DNA from: Loxodes magnus
Taxonomy: Eukaryota; Ciliophora; Karyorelictea; Loxodida; Loxodidae
Direction of reading: 5' to 3'
Assembly: GCA_946699065.1 (NCBI GenBank)
Contig: CAMPDV010000113.1
Coordinates: 558,001-622,000 of the forward strand
Length of the DNA: 64,000 nucleotides
Shown here: positions 1 through 11,659 of the stretch, piece by piece
How positions within the stretch are numbered: position 1 is the first letter of the stretch
How the letters are laid out: each line of letters opens with the position of its first letter
Notes under the pieces: generated by a model
What the model saw: only the letters and a program-made list of their open reading frames with translations
Told to the model about the DNA's origin: nothing
Database searches by the model: none
Made by a program: the position numbers and the translations under genes

Positions 1-1923
1 ATAAATTATACTCAAAAAGTACAGAGTAAGATGATTCCTTAAATTTTATGAATATTTAAATATTATTTCACCAAATCTAACTATCAATCCATCTAAATAA
101 GTCAAAATAGTAAGCAATTCAACTAGTAGAAATGAATAAAAAAGCACAAAAGAAATATTATTATACTTTTTAATAATTTAACTAAAGAAAAAATTTAATT
201 CTAACTATAATATTCTTTTAGATTAAAAGAATTTAAATATAGATAAAAATAACTTAAAGCTTAAAGCATTTTCATAATTATTTTATAAAATTAAAGAAAC
301 ATAGAAATACCTAGCAAGAAAGTAATGACCTTTATTCTTTTTAAAGGTAATATATGGCAAAAAAGAAGAAATGAAAATTTAAAATCTACTTTAAGCAGAG
401 TAATATTAAATTAAATAGATAATAGAAGATTTAGTTCTCGATTTATAAAGAGACTAATTAAGTGATTGAACAGTTGCAAGCAATCTTAATATAGCAAATA
501 AATTAAAATATATTCCATTTAAAATTTTATTTAATAAGATATCCAGGTAATTTAAAATCCTTAAAGAAAGATAATTATTTAATAAAAATATAAAAATAAG
601 TTTAAATTTATTTGAAAAAGCGCAACTTTACTAATAATCTCTTTGAGATTACTATTATTTCTCAATTTTTAATATAGATTCACAAAATCATTGCATATTT
701 TAAAGTTGTTTCATCTGTAATATATGATAAAGAAATTAAAAAAAGCATTTATAAGTTTATCTAATTCTTGATTTTTTTCTGAAATTAAAATTATTTGATT
801 TTGAGAAATTCAAAGAGATAATAAGATAATCATAGATAAATAAAATAAACTAGATATAATACTCCTTAATTAATTTATAGAGAAAAATGAACAAAAATTA
901 ATAGAATTTAAAGAATTAAAAAATCTTTAGATTGAGCAATAATAATTACTTTTTTTTAAAAATGTTTTCCCTATAGTTGTAAGAATCTTTCAACTTCATA
1001 AATTAACACTATCTTATAATTTTTTATCTCTCTTTACTATAAATTAATCTCTGTTATTATATAAATTTCTATTCTTACTTTCTCATAAATTAAATAAATT
1101 ATGAATAAATCTTAAAATAATAGCATCATCTTAAACAATTTTTCAATTTTTTTAAATAAAGATAAGATCTTGATTTACATTTTTGCTTGAAACTTCATAA
1201 AAAATAATTAAGTTATTTGAGGAATAGCATTTTAGAAAATATTCTATTTAATTTTTATTTGTTATAAGCATATTGATATAAGTTACAATTTAATAAACTA
1301 ATTAGAAGTATAAATAAACTTATTAAAGCAATTAACTTTTAATTATATTTAAGCTATTTCTTTCTTAATATCATATTATTAGATTTATAACTTTCTTAAA
1401 TTTATTGTATATACTCAACTTAACTTATTTTTTCTATATATGTTTAAAATTGTAAATATACCAAGAATGAAGCATGATTTATTAGAAGGAAATTATATAT
1501 TTAATTTCTTTTAATAGCTTTTATGATAAATTAATAATTTTACATACCAGCTAAAAAATAATTTAAGCATCTTTATCTTTTTAATATTAATGATTCTTCT
1601 ATATAGAGACTGAGTAACTACATAATAACGTTATAATCCTAATATTATGTATTTATTTATTAGAATTTTCTGAAGCTTGTATATATTTAAATTGGTTATA
1701 GTAATATCTTCACTAATTCTATATAAATTATTAACTGTATATATAATTTCTTCCTATTATGTTTAATGTTCATCTATACTTAGATTTTAACTTTATAGTA
1801 CGAATAATATCATTAATCCATTATTAATAAAGCTAATAACGTTTTCTTATATGATTATTAAATAAAGTATTAAACTAGTTATATATCTAATAGCCTTACT
1901 ATATTTTATTTAATTATAATTCT
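1..1923. other. AT-rich stretch, no supported gene
   Basis: Very AT-rich DNA. Under this genetic code almost any frame is open. One plus-strand frame from about 354 to 1920 reads as a hydrophobic, Ile/Leu/Phe/Asn-rich sequence, but in-frame TGA is about as common as chance predicts and no motif is recognisable. I therefore do not call a gene. The stretch ends at the target-site duplication of the next element. Confidence 0.5.
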
Positions 1924-2802
1924 TAATAATAGTATATTTAATATAAAAATTAAAAAATGGAGAAGAACATTCGTCTTTCTAAGAAATAACAAAGAAAAAC
2001 AAGAAAACAAGTGATGAACGAGGAGCTAAAAAAGTAAAGACAGGATAGAGAATCTAGCTCGTCTTCAGAGGGAAAAGTAATGGCTGGTTCGAATGAACAA
2101 TAAAACCCTGAAACCAAAAATAACAATTTACTCCAAAGCGAAATCGAAAAAATGAAAGAAAAAATTGCAAAATATGAAGAGATATTTTCTAATCAAGGAG
2201 AAAAAATCCGGGAGCTAATTAATTACATAGAAGATTAAAATAACGAACTGCTAATTCTCAAAAGTTAACGGATTAAAAACTCAGTAGTAACATAAAATTA
2301 ACTTTATGAAATGTCGTAAGCTAACTTCAATTAATCACAAAGAATGATCATAGAAGAAGATTAGCACAAAATACAACATTAAGAAAAGTAAAATTAAGTA
2401 AAAAATGATACAAACATAAACAAAAGAATTGAGATGCTGGAGAAAAAAGTTTTTTAAAAATAGAAATTAGAAAAACGATATAAAAATTGTTGGTACTGCT
2501 AATCTTGGTATCATTTACTAAGACATTGTAAGAAATGAAGATAACTCAAGTATAATGAAGAATAAAGGACCTGAAGAAACTTAAACAAATTTTGGATTAC
2601 TGAGTAAGGAATATATAAATAGAAACTATGAACAAGAAACTAAGAGAATCCTTCGTGGTAGCCGTCTACTTTAAAAAAAGGTCGTGGAGAACAACCATGG
2701 AAAAAAACTTATCAGGAGAAACCTAGTTGAAAACCCAGGATATGCAAACTTTAATTTTACATTTAGTTAAAATAATAATAATAATAATAGTATATTTAAT
2801 AT
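1924..2802 (+). mobile_element. Gag-only (ORF1-like) retroposon with target-site duplications
   Basis: The element occupies 1945-2781 and is bracketed by a perfect direct repeat of up to 21 bp (1924-1944 and 2782-2802). Part of the repeat overlaps a (TAA)n tail. It starts about 12 bp before the ATG of its single ORF and ends in the TAA-rich tail, the structure expected from target-primed reverse transcription. No reverse transcriptase is encoded. The right repeat ends at 2802 and the opposite-strand F-box gene's stop codon is at 2810-2812, so the insertion sits about 8 bp past that stop. Confidence 0.8.
1957..2730 (+). CDS. Coiled-coil CCHC zinc-knuckle protein (LINE ORF1/Gag-like)
   Basis: Predicted 257 aa with TAA/TAG = Gln and TGA = Trp. 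The N-terminus is basic and Gln-rich, a long charged coiled-coil runs over about residues 60-185, and a zinc knuckle C-WY-C-QSWY-H-LLRH-C (CX2CX4HX4C) lies near residue 190. A basic, Trp-rich tail follows. Three in-frame TGAs after or next to the knuckle must be Trp if the tail is translated, and the likely stop is the TGA at 2728. The frame is unbroken. By family knowledge such proteins are nucleic-acid-binding Gag/ORF1 chaperones of LINE elements. Function here is inferred from the motif and from the element's retroposon structure. Confidence 0.75.
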
Positions 2803-2809
2803 TTTTATT

Positions 2810-4219
2810 TCATTTCACTTTAAGCTTGCAAAAATTCTTCTTTAGCTCGGTTAAATGTTCTTTAAATTTTGCTTAAAAGATTTTACTCAAAAAATAACTG
2901 GAAGAAATATCAAAAAGCTCTAACCTATTTCAAAAATCATAATATTAGTCTTTATCATCCTTTAAACTAAGTTCTTTCTAGAAAAACAACTTTTTTAACT
3001 TAAGTTATTTTAAGCTAACGCTATTTTTGAATATGAATTCAATACAATCAACTTTTATTTTATCTTCTTGAATAAAAATTAACGATTTTAAGCTTTTAAA
3101 TTTGCATATTATAACTTTAACCACTTCAAGATCTATCTAACCACACTTCTCAAATTTAAGCTTCTCGATAGGAGAATTGTTAGTCTCGAAAAATTCTCTC
3201 AAAGATTGTTTATTAAATTTGCTATACGCAAACTACAAGCTTTTTATATTATTCCTGCTTTATCCGAGATACTTAAATCAATCCAAATGCTGTAACTCTC
3301 CACATTCTATTGTTATATTATTTATATTTGGACTGCTACTAAATATCTTAATAAGCATTTCTGAGCTGATATTTTTTAAATAAAGGGATAACTTTTGTAT
3401 TGAATCTCCTTTTATAGCAGTATAATCCAGTAAGAATTAGCATTTTTCTACTCAACTTGATGCAAATGAAATAGTTTGAAGTTAGCTTTGGTTATTGAAA
3501 TTAAGATGATCTCCAGTAATTATTTTATGATAGTTTTTCTCTAAATAGAAATGCTTTAGCTTTTAAAGTAGCTTAATATTCTTTAGGTTGTGTTCATAAA
3601 CATTACAGTCTGATAACTTTAGATACTCTAAGTTTAGACATTAGTTTAAAATATGTTCAATGTAATCATCTCAGCATTATCCTCTAAGAGTCAGCTAGTT
3701 TATATAAAGCCCAACTTAATCTTCTTTTCCTGGTAAAGCTAATTTATTGCTTTAGAGAATTTAAAGGAAATAAATAAAAATATTTTCTAATTAGCTGCTA
3801 AAAGAGGAATTCCAGTTAAATTCTTATTTGAAAGTATCTAAATAAGTGAAGTTTAAATCTAACGTACTAGGATTATGATTTATCACTTTATTAAATTAAA
3901 CTTTTATTACCTCTAAAACTAAAAATTATTGGCTTTCTTCAATTTCTTCGTTTTGTAATTCTTATATTTAGTCTATTATTTAAGACACTTCTATTTTTAA
4001 AGTTTCTAGTCTAACTTTCTATCATTTTTTCTAAACTAATTCATTCATACAAATTTGTTTGAAAGTTAGAAAAGAAAAGATATTCTCAATGATGTAAGAA
4101 GGTAAAGCATTTATGTTTATATATTTCTATTAGGATTAACTACAAGTAGGTAGCTTATTTATTTCTTGGTAGGAAATTTAATTTTTTGCATTAGACTCTT
4201 CAATAACTAATTTATCCAT
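2810..4219 (-). CDS. F-box / leucine-rich repeat protein
   Basis: Predicted 469 aa from ATG at 4219 to TGA at 2812-2810, frame unbroken. Residues about 37-72 form an F-box (NALPSYIIENIFSFL... then a conserved-looking KKW). The rest is irregular leucine-rich repeats, for example CLNLEYLKLSDC and LKHFYLEKN, around residues 160-440. F-box proteins bind Skp1 and select substrates for SCF ubiquitin ligases, with the LRRs as the likely substrate-binding face; this role is inferred from the family. TAA/TAG Gln codons are frequent, and several in-frame TGAs must read as Trp (QCWDD, HLDWF, DFWNR). It lies tail-to-tail with the Gag-like retroposon, which inserted just beyond its stop. No intron is needed. 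Confidence 0.8.
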
Positions 4220-4259
4220 TTTAAATAATAACTTAAAGACATAACAATATAAATAATGA

Positions 4260-7200
4260 TTAAAGGTTAAATGATCTATATAGGAATGAATTTAGTGTAT
4301 ATGAATATAAGTATTTAATAATAGTTGTTTATTAATAAGCATGATTACTAATTTTAGTTGATTATATGATAAATTTAAAGTATTTCACTCTTTTATTTAT
4401 AAACTACTAATTAAATGATTGGATTTTTTCTAAGAATATTAATCTATAAGATAAATTTATATAGCTATCATTTTATTATTATTACTATTTTTAATTCAAT
4501 TATATTGCTAAATCTAGTTATAATTCAAATATTTTAATCTACTACAAAGTATCATTAAATCAGGAAGTAAGAACATGCAAGCCTTTATATAGTAATATGC
4601 AAATAAACCTTATTTTTTATTTTAGATTAAGATAATTATTCAAATAACTTTAATAGCTTTTAAAAATAGGGTATGGAGAAATATCTAAATATATTAAAAT
4701 AAAAGTTACAAGTTTAAGTATAAAATGTTGCTTATCTAGTAACCTTAGTAACTAAGGAAATTTTACAATTTTACATCTTCATAAGTTTTATTTTTAGTTT
4801 TTATATTAGAGATAAGAGAGTGCCTTTATTATTCTATTACTTGAGATTATATAAACCTTAATGTATTAAAGTCTATTTTTATAAGCTTATATTCATTAGT
4901 TTTTCCTAGTAAAATAAACTATTTTTCATAAAATTAGTATATTCTTCTTTAAATTTGGGTATATGAACACTATTTCAGCAAATACTTCTTATAATTTATA
5001 AATATTTAATTACTATAGTTCTTTGACTTCAAGCATTTTAGTATTTATGAATTGTTATTTTTTAGCTGTTTACTTTCGCAAGCTTATAGCAAGAATTAAA
5101 GTAATGAAATAAAAAATAAACTTTTGGTATATAAGTAATATAATTTAATATTCTAGTTATATTTTATAATTAATGGTAGCTTATCTAAATAAAGGTAATT
5201 CTATTAATTTATAGATTTAGGTAAATAAGTTTTAAGAAAATATAAGTATAAATAATCTTAATTGATTAATAAATATGATAATGGCTTATCTTTAATATAC
5301 TCTCTTATAAGCTATTCCTATATTATTAACATCATATATGAGTAATCCTTTTATATTTTTAAAGATTTTAAATATATTAAAAGTATAATTATTTGTATAT
5401 TAAGCATTTAATATTATTACTATATTAAAACTATTGCTATGTCTTTATTAAAGTAAATGGTATTGCTTTTATAATTTATAATTATACTACTATTCTTTAT
5501 TTAATTATAACTTAGTGCTATACACTTATTATTAATCTTACAAACGGAAGAGAGTTAGTTAGAGAGTTAGTTTAAGCTATAATAATATTTAAAAGTATAA
5601 AGTTAAGGTATTAGTGACATTTATTTTAATAATAGTTCTTGTAGGTTCTTAATATATAGTAGAGTTGCATATAAATGCTAATAGAATAAATAGGAAACTA
5701 AATTAACTAGATAAATAAACTATTATACTAGTAATATTAAATTAAATATAATTAGTTGCTATATCTTATTTACTATAACTATTATTCATACTCACTTTAC
5801 AATTATATTTCATACTCATTTAATTTATAATATAACAAGATAAATTCCCTTGTAACCAAGCAAGAAATATTAAATTTTAAATTATGTGAGAGCTGTTTAA
5901 TGAGATGATCATTATAGTAAGTTTTATTTAGAGCTAAATTAGAATAAAGCCATTAATAATAAGAATAGTTGAATTATAATAGCAAAATAGATATCTCATT
6001 TAATAACTTTAATATTTTCTAAATTAATAAAAGTAAATTTACCTTTTGAAAGATTTAAGAGTTTATAACTCTTTATATAGCTGGGTAATTTAGATAGCTA
6101 TCTTTTGATTAACATAAACTTAAAAAACTAAATGCTTTTTACTTTCTAATTATACTCTAATTATCTATTTATAATTAACTCTTTTGCTAAATAAAATTAT
6201 TGCTAGATCTTATTTTATGTATGACCTAATAGCTTAATTTAAGAAATCATAGAATTAATTTACAATGGATATACAGCAACAATTGCTTAAATAAATTATA
6301 CAAATTGTTTAGAATATGCTAGATTTTCAGATTGCTCTTTCAAAATAATTTTATTGGTTATAAAGTTAAATTAGTTGTATGCATTAATATACCTAAAATT
6401 AAAACATTTTTATATTTTAATAGTTTTACACCCTAATTATAATTAAATTTAAAAGAGTTATCATTTCCTATTATTTATCTTTATCTTTTTCAAGAAGTTC
6501 CCTATTATAGAAGTTTATGATAATGCTTAACTCTAAAATTAATATCTTATTTTTAAATCCAGCTACTAACTAAATTTCTTCTTATAAAGTAGTTTTTAAT
6601 TTTTCTCAATAAACGTTTAAAATAATCAAACATTTTTATTATTTTCTTCATTCCTTACAACAAAGATACATTTTTAAATAAGTCAATTATTTTATTCACT
6701 TAAATGACTTGTATTGATTCAACAGTTTAAAGAAGAAGTTAATTTACAAAATAAAGGGTAATATTGATTTAAGAAATTATAAGAGATTTAGAATAAAAAG
6801 ATAATAATGATTCTTAATTTAATCTCTTATAGTATAATCCTGCAGTTTTATATATTATTTTGAACTATTTGATTTGCATTTAGTTTTGAATATTTCTAAA
6901 GCAATAACTCTTCTATTTTGAGTGTTCACTCCTTTTTATTATTTTGAATAATTAAACTTTGAAGTGAATGTATTATGTTTTTGAAAGCTTTAATATTTAT
7001 AAAAAGCTTAGTGCTTACTAATTTAAATTAATTATAAATCTTAAGGAAGATTTTTCATTATATAGTATAAAAGCAATATAATAATAAGCTTTAAAAATAC
7101 TTTTAACGCTTATTCATACAAGCTCTCCCTATTAGTGGTGAAAATAAGGATAATGAGAACCAGAAATAATAACTTAGAGTTTGATCAGGAAAGTTAAAAA

Positions 7201-7368
7201 TAGATTAGATTTAGAGTTATAAACTTAGTTTTAATCTAAATCTTTAACTAATAAGCAATATTTTATGGAAACTTAAGAAATAAAGAAGAATAAGTTCAAA
7301 AGTACATAAAGCAAGGCAGTTATTTTTATTTTAATAGTCAATTTATTTTTTACTTTTAAATCTTAAAA
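4260..7368. other. AT-rich stretch, no firmly supported gene
   Basis: Mostly very AT-rich sequence with a small repeat of agagttag near 5549-5572. A plus-strand frame from ATG 6265 running toward 7360 can be read as a hydrophobic protein, but its G distribution over codon positions is not clearly coding and no domain is visible. It is left uncalled. Confidence 0.45.
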
Positions 7369-7370
7369 AA

Positions 7371-7443
7371 TGCTCTTGGTGAGGGTCGAACTCACGATCT
7401 CTGGCTCATAAGACCAGCGCTTTAACCACTAAGCTACAAGAGC
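7371..7443 (-). tRNA. tRNA-Ile (anticodon TAT)
   Basis: Complete cloverleaf on the minus strand: perfect 7-bp acceptor stem (GCTCTTG/CAAGAGC), D arm, anticodon stem CTGGT/GCCAG with loop CTTATGA (anticodon TAT, decoding ATA), 5-nt variable loop, T stem GTGAG/CTCAC with loop TTCGACC, and discriminator A. No intron, no encoded CCA. Confidence 0.95.
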
Positions 7444-9090
7444 TGTTATAAATAATTAAATAGGATCTATTTAAATGATTAACTTAATGAATTATAAGAA
7501 TTTTTGGATCTAAATGTCTTGATAGCTTGAATGTAATAGCTATATTTAGCAAAATGGTTGATAAAATAGCTATTAGTTTATTAATTTTACTTTAGTTACT
7601 AAGTTTCAAACTAAATAAACAATATTCTAAGGAAATATATTCCTTGCTTACTATCTAATTAAAGAAAAAGATGAAATAACTTACTTAGCTAAAATAAATG
7701 CTTAGCACTTAAATACTTGAAAATACTAATTTCTTAATATTTTAGTAGTAATAAAGCTACTAAAGTCTATTTAGGATATACACTTAATGTAATGTAAATA
7801 TAATAAATGCTGTTAGATATACAATCTTATAAGCAATAAATTAATAATAAGCTTATTAATACTTTATATTTGTGATTATATTCTTTACTAGCTATATAAT
7901 AATTAAAATGCTAACTAGCAAATTTACAAATTTATATAGATTCATTAATAATCTTAATCATAAACTTAAGCTATATCACATATTAATTGCTTTTGATAAT
8001 TAAGAAGTCTAAATAATCAATAGAATAGAAAATCTTCCTTTGTTGATAATAGAATAGTGTGGAGGTAAGTTAGTGAAATTTAGAATATAATGAAAGAATA
8101 GCCTTATACAACTATAGTTCTAAATCTATCCATCATATATATTATTAAATTACTAAATAATAGAATAAAACTTTATCTCCTTTAAAGGAAAATAAATAAT
8201 ATTGTAGGAGTAATCTACGTTAATAGTAATAGTTGTAATTTTAACATTTCTTAATTAGATTATAAAAGCTTGAGATATCTCCTTCTTAAGTAATCCTACT
8301 AATAAAATTATAATCCTAAGCTGAAATTATAATTCTTTAATAAGCAAGAAAGAACATAATCTCTTATTAAAACTATTAAATTTAGATTACTCTTAGTATA
8401 AAAGCCAAGCTTTTAAAACTTTTAATCTTATGTTTTCAGCACATGCTAATTAGTTTAGCTGAATACATTTAATTAATTAAATAAGCAAAAAGAGTTAGAT
8501 TCAGAAATGAAGATAATAGGTTTGATATATAGAAGTAAATTAAGAAGAGAATTAAAATAAATAGATAGTGTATAATAATAACTTAAGCAATAGCTTATAT
8601 TTAACTAAAGTTATTATTAACATTTAGTTATATACCAGATACTAGTAATATAGATTTATTATTCCTTTAATATTTTAAATTACATATGCATTAATAGAAG
8701 ATAAATATCTAATACAGACTGTTTATATAAATATATTAAATCATAATCATAACTATATAATACTCTATTACTAGAAGTAACCTTACAAAGAATATAAAGT
8801 ATCTTAAGCTCTATAGAGATATTTCAATTATTCAATATATTATCCCTCTAATGTCAAATTAATTATTCATAAGGACTTTAAATCAAAATCTAGTTTAAAG
8901 TAATTAAGCATACAAATCATTCCTTATATATTCTTTATATAAACCTATATTTAATCAAAACCTAACTCTTTAAATATAAAATACATAATAAACTTAATAA
9001 CAAAGATATATAGCTACAAATAAGCTTTCTATAAGCTAATTCCCTTATTAACTAATTTAAAGTATTCATTTAAATTTTATTTTCTTAATT
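7444..9090. other. AT-rich intergenic stretch
   Basis: Very AT-rich sequence downstream of the tRNA-Ile gene. I see no conserved motif, no duplicate elsewhere in the window and no phase-consistent coding signal. Confidence 0.5.
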
Positions 9091-9108
9091 ATTAGTTCAA
9101 AATCTAAC

Positions 9109-9471
9109 TCAGAGCAAGGCTTTTCCTTTATTGTGTTATATTTCCTTTTATTCCTCTTATCTAAACTTCTTCAATAGAAGTCTATGTGACTTCACCTGAA
9201 ATATTTAACTTACTTGATCTTAGTAATCCTTAAGGGACTAAATTAAATCCTAGCATTCATTTGTCCTAAGCAATTTATGAAACTTAAGAAGGATTTTAAT
9301 ATCAAATTTACCTTTCGCCTCATTATCATACTCTCGAATGTTTATCCTGTCAATCTTGCTCTGACTAATGCGAAATTCTTCGAGGAGGATCACAAAAAAA
9401 ACTAAAAAAATAAGTATAAATTTAGACTTTTTCTGAATGCGCGGGAAATTTATATCCAGAAATGTGTACAA
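9109..9471 (-). CDS. Small single-pass membrane or secreted protein
   Basis: Predicted 120 aa from ATG at 9471 to TGA at 9111-9109, with a second in-frame TGA four codons later. A standard-code reading would stop at the TAG after residue 74, but the frame continues through TAG/TAA as Gln with coherent charged sequence. A hydrophobic segment at about residues 17-31 (KFILIFLVFFVILL) is a signal anchor or TM helix. The remainder is charged and probably helical (NECQDLIQSLKDYQDQVSQ). Codons such as CGC, CCG and CTG are richer in GC than the surroundings, supporting real coding. I do not recognise the family. It is divergently arranged with the beta-helix gene relic beginning near 9540. Confidence 0.55.
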
Positions 9472-9729
9472 ATAGAAATAGCTAAGCTACTATCTCTATT
9501 TCAACTCCTTATATATCTATCTACTTGAACTAGGACGAGCTGATTATCAAAAATATTACAATTACAGGCAAAAATATGCTCGATTCAATGACTGAAGACT
9601 AGAAATACTAAAGTTAATATGAGGAAAAGAAATTTATTTGAGTGAAGGAGTCAAAAATCTAAATTGATAACGTAATTATAGAAAAATATATAACAGACTA
9701 AACTATTACTTGGAATAAATTAATTAAAT

Positions 9730-9782
9730 ATAGGAAGAAGAAGAATAGAAAGAAGAAGAGGAAGAAGAGGAAGAAGAAGAGA
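9730..9782 (+). repeat. GAA/GAG microsatellite
   Basis: Purine-only run of GAA/GAG/AGG triplets inside the beta-helix gene relic. Read in one frame it is poly-Glu; the flanking coding segments lie in other frames, so length change here may have broken the gene. Confidence 0.8.
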
Positions 9783-10108
9783 ATGTCTAAAGTTAAAGTT
9801 ACTTTAAAATTCGAAGTGGATAGAAAATGTTGGTAAATATAAGGGAATTTTTAATTCATAGAGTACAATATTAGAGATATAAGATAGTATATTCCTTGAA
9901 AATGAAGGATCAATAGAAGGAGGAGGTACAATAAATGACGAAGATTCTCAATTAAATATTACTAATTGCATTTTTAGGAAAAATAAGGCATAGAATGGAG
10001 GAGTGTTTAATTTTAAGAGATCTAGAATTCAAATTATAAAATTTATGATGAAATTTAATTAAAAAAAATTGTAGATTAAAGAACACTACGTATGAAAATA
10101 ATTTATAA

Positions 10109-10452
10109 ATAACTTTCATAAAATAATTAATTAATTTCAACTAAACAAGTTTTTGGACCGGAAACTCCTTTCCGATTGCACGACCCGACGCTCTCTTTTT
10201 ATGGAATAACGGGGATATCATGTTGTGCTCCAGGTACAGCTACTAGGGAGCTCCATCGCTATGAGCAGCCAGGCTTCAAGCCCCTACCAAGACCGGATAA
10301 TCTCAAAGACAGTGTTCTCTTCAGAAAATGACTCTGACCAGGGACTTTCTCAGCGACATGAAAGGAACTTGTTCCTAGCCATAAAACCAGAAAGTGTTGT
10401 CACGAAGGTCATTCTCAGCTCCAACCATCTTTTCAATTATAACTTTCATAAA
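10109..10452 (-). mobile_element. SINE-like retroposon, copy 1
   Basis: A ~316-bp element (10123-10438), much richer in GC than its surroundings, flanked by a 14-bp direct repeat (10109-10122 and 10439-10452). A second copy at 23854-24167 is about as long, closely similar, and has a different flanking repeat. One end carries an (AATT)n-like tract next to a CGGAAA/TTTCCG hairpin (near 10160-10175), which suggests that this is the 3' tail and that the element points to the minus strand. A plus-strand frame (10225-10491) is partly shared by both copies, but I see no domain and do not call it a gene. No clear Pol III A/B boxes were recognised. Confidence 0.75.
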
Positions 10453-10499
10453 TTAAAAAAAGCTTTGAGATTTGCAATAAATGCAAGTTAAACCAAATA

Positions 10500-11270
10500 T
10501 TATATAATTATTAGGGATGACGTATCATTAGACAGTCTAGTACAGCATATGCTGTTCTACGATTAATCTTTTAATAGATGTCACCACGTATAAGAGTGAT
10601 CAAGCTTTTTGAAGTTATGCTTAATTTATTTAAGTGCTCTCTCTAATTGAATGAAAGATGATCAATAACTCGTCATTAGTATTTATGATCTGAAATCTAA
10701 TCCTTGGAGTTTTCCTGTCTTCACATGTTGCTAGCCTGGGTAGAGTTGAACACAAAAACAACATAACTAGGTTTAACTAACAATATCTTTTAGAAGAATA
10801 TTTTTAAATGTGGTATTTATCTCAAGAATTGGATATTCCTCTATTTCCTTCTTACTCCAACTTTCAGAAAAATTCAAGAACAAAAATATGAAGATAATCA
10901 AATTTATGATTTAAAAATTTAAAAATTAAGAGCATCATTCTTAATCTTGGATATCCTATAAAAGATGAAGTTAAATATATATAAGAAAAACTATAAATTA
11001 AACAATATAATTCAAGGAAAATAAAATAAAGGTGATTCCACATTAATATATTATTGTTAAATATTGTTATAAGTTGCTAAATTTTGATTTAAACTTAATA
11101 GTTGAAATAAAAACTTATTTGATTTAATATTCTAGAAATATTTTATAAAAAGATGATTTAAAAACAAATAGTATTCAAAATTTTATTATACTTTTAAGTT
11201 TTTATGTAATTTCAATAGAATAAAATTAAGAAACATAATTATATTTTAAATTTTGCAATTAAGTTTAGAA
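10500..11270. other. Region downstream of the beta-helix relic
   Basis: The first ~300 bp (to about 10800) are less AT-rich and may contain further decayed parts of the beta-helix gene, but no frame gives clear repeats. The rest is AT-rich with nothing recognised. Confidence 0.35.
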
Positions 11271-11649
11271 AGCAATTACGTTATAAGTAGAAGTATGGCT
11301 TGCAATTCCATATCTTATTTTATTTCTATAGTATGGATGAAAAAAATAGGAGAAGAAGAAATTTAAAATCAGTTTTTTCTTAAAAATCAGAATCTTATGG
11401 ATTATTCCATTTCTAATCTCAAGTTTAGCATCCTTGCTAGGTATAATAATATGCCTCTATGCTTCTATTAGAGACATCATAGACGAAAATAAATAGAAGA
11501 AAGTACTGGCAACTTAAAATTAGATTAATGATTAACAATAAAAATATTATTAAAATAAAATTGCAAGCAAACAATAGTAATAAGAAAGTCTTATTATTAC
11601 TTAGTTAGCTTAAGCTAATAGATATGAAAAAGAAACAAAAGAAAAGTGA
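11270..11649 (+). CDS. Small TM protein fragment, duplicated at 50.4-50.7 kb
   Basis: One frame gives a TM helix (ILWIIPFLISSLASLLGIII, roughly 11390-11450) followed by a charged, Gln-rich cytoplasmic-type tail (DIIDENKQKK, NDQQQKYYQNKIASKQ), ending at TGA 11647-11649. An inverted homologue lies at 50390-50710, and the two share the TM region and tail, which supports coding. The start is unclear: the ATGs shared by both copies (ATGGCT/ATGGCA, then SIS) fall in a different frame here, so this copy may be frameshifted or contain an intron. Family not recognised. Confidence 0.4.
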
Positions 11650-11659
11650 AATTAGAATT

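Larger units (their letters stand above)
9540..10500 (+). pseudogene. Parallel beta-helix surface-protein gene, broken, with a SINE-like insertion
   Basis: Translation shows beta-helix features split over different frames. One segment near 9560-9720 has NITITGKN and SKIQIDNVIIEKYI. After a GAA-rich microsatellite (about 9730-9782) another frame gives IEGGGTIND, then NITNCIFRKNKAQNGGVFNF. The N-x-F-x-x-N-x-A-x-x-GG spacing is typical of Pmp/right-handed beta-helix repeats found in large ciliate surface proteins. The frame changes around the microsatellite, and a 316-bp element with a 14-bp duplication interrupts it at 10123-10438. Unrecognised short introns could explain some shifts. The functional inference (secreted or surface beta-helix protein) rests on the repeat motif only, and the true ends are not visible. 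Confidence 0.45.

Noticed and set aside
354-1920. Long hydrophobic plus-strand frame
   Set aside because: In-frame TGA occurs about as often as base composition predicts, there are no motifs and no duplicate to compare; AT-rich non-coding DNA gives the same look under this code.
3177-3383. 68-codon plus-strand ORF
   Set aside because: Antisense shadow of the F-box/LRR gene.
6265-7360. Plus-strand frame starting MDIQQQ
   Set aside because: G is most frequent at third codon positions at its start, unlike the confirmed genes, and it runs straight into the opposite-strand tRNA.
10123-10438. SRP (7SL) RNA origin for the SINE-like element
   Set aside because: A short CAGCTACTAGGGAG resemblance exists, but the rest of the conserved S-domain and its order are absent.
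10225-10491. 88-codon and (at 23952-24170) 72-codon frames inside the SINE-like copies
   Set aside because: The shared frame follows from the shared non-coding element; it runs past the element end in copy 1 and has no recognisable domain.
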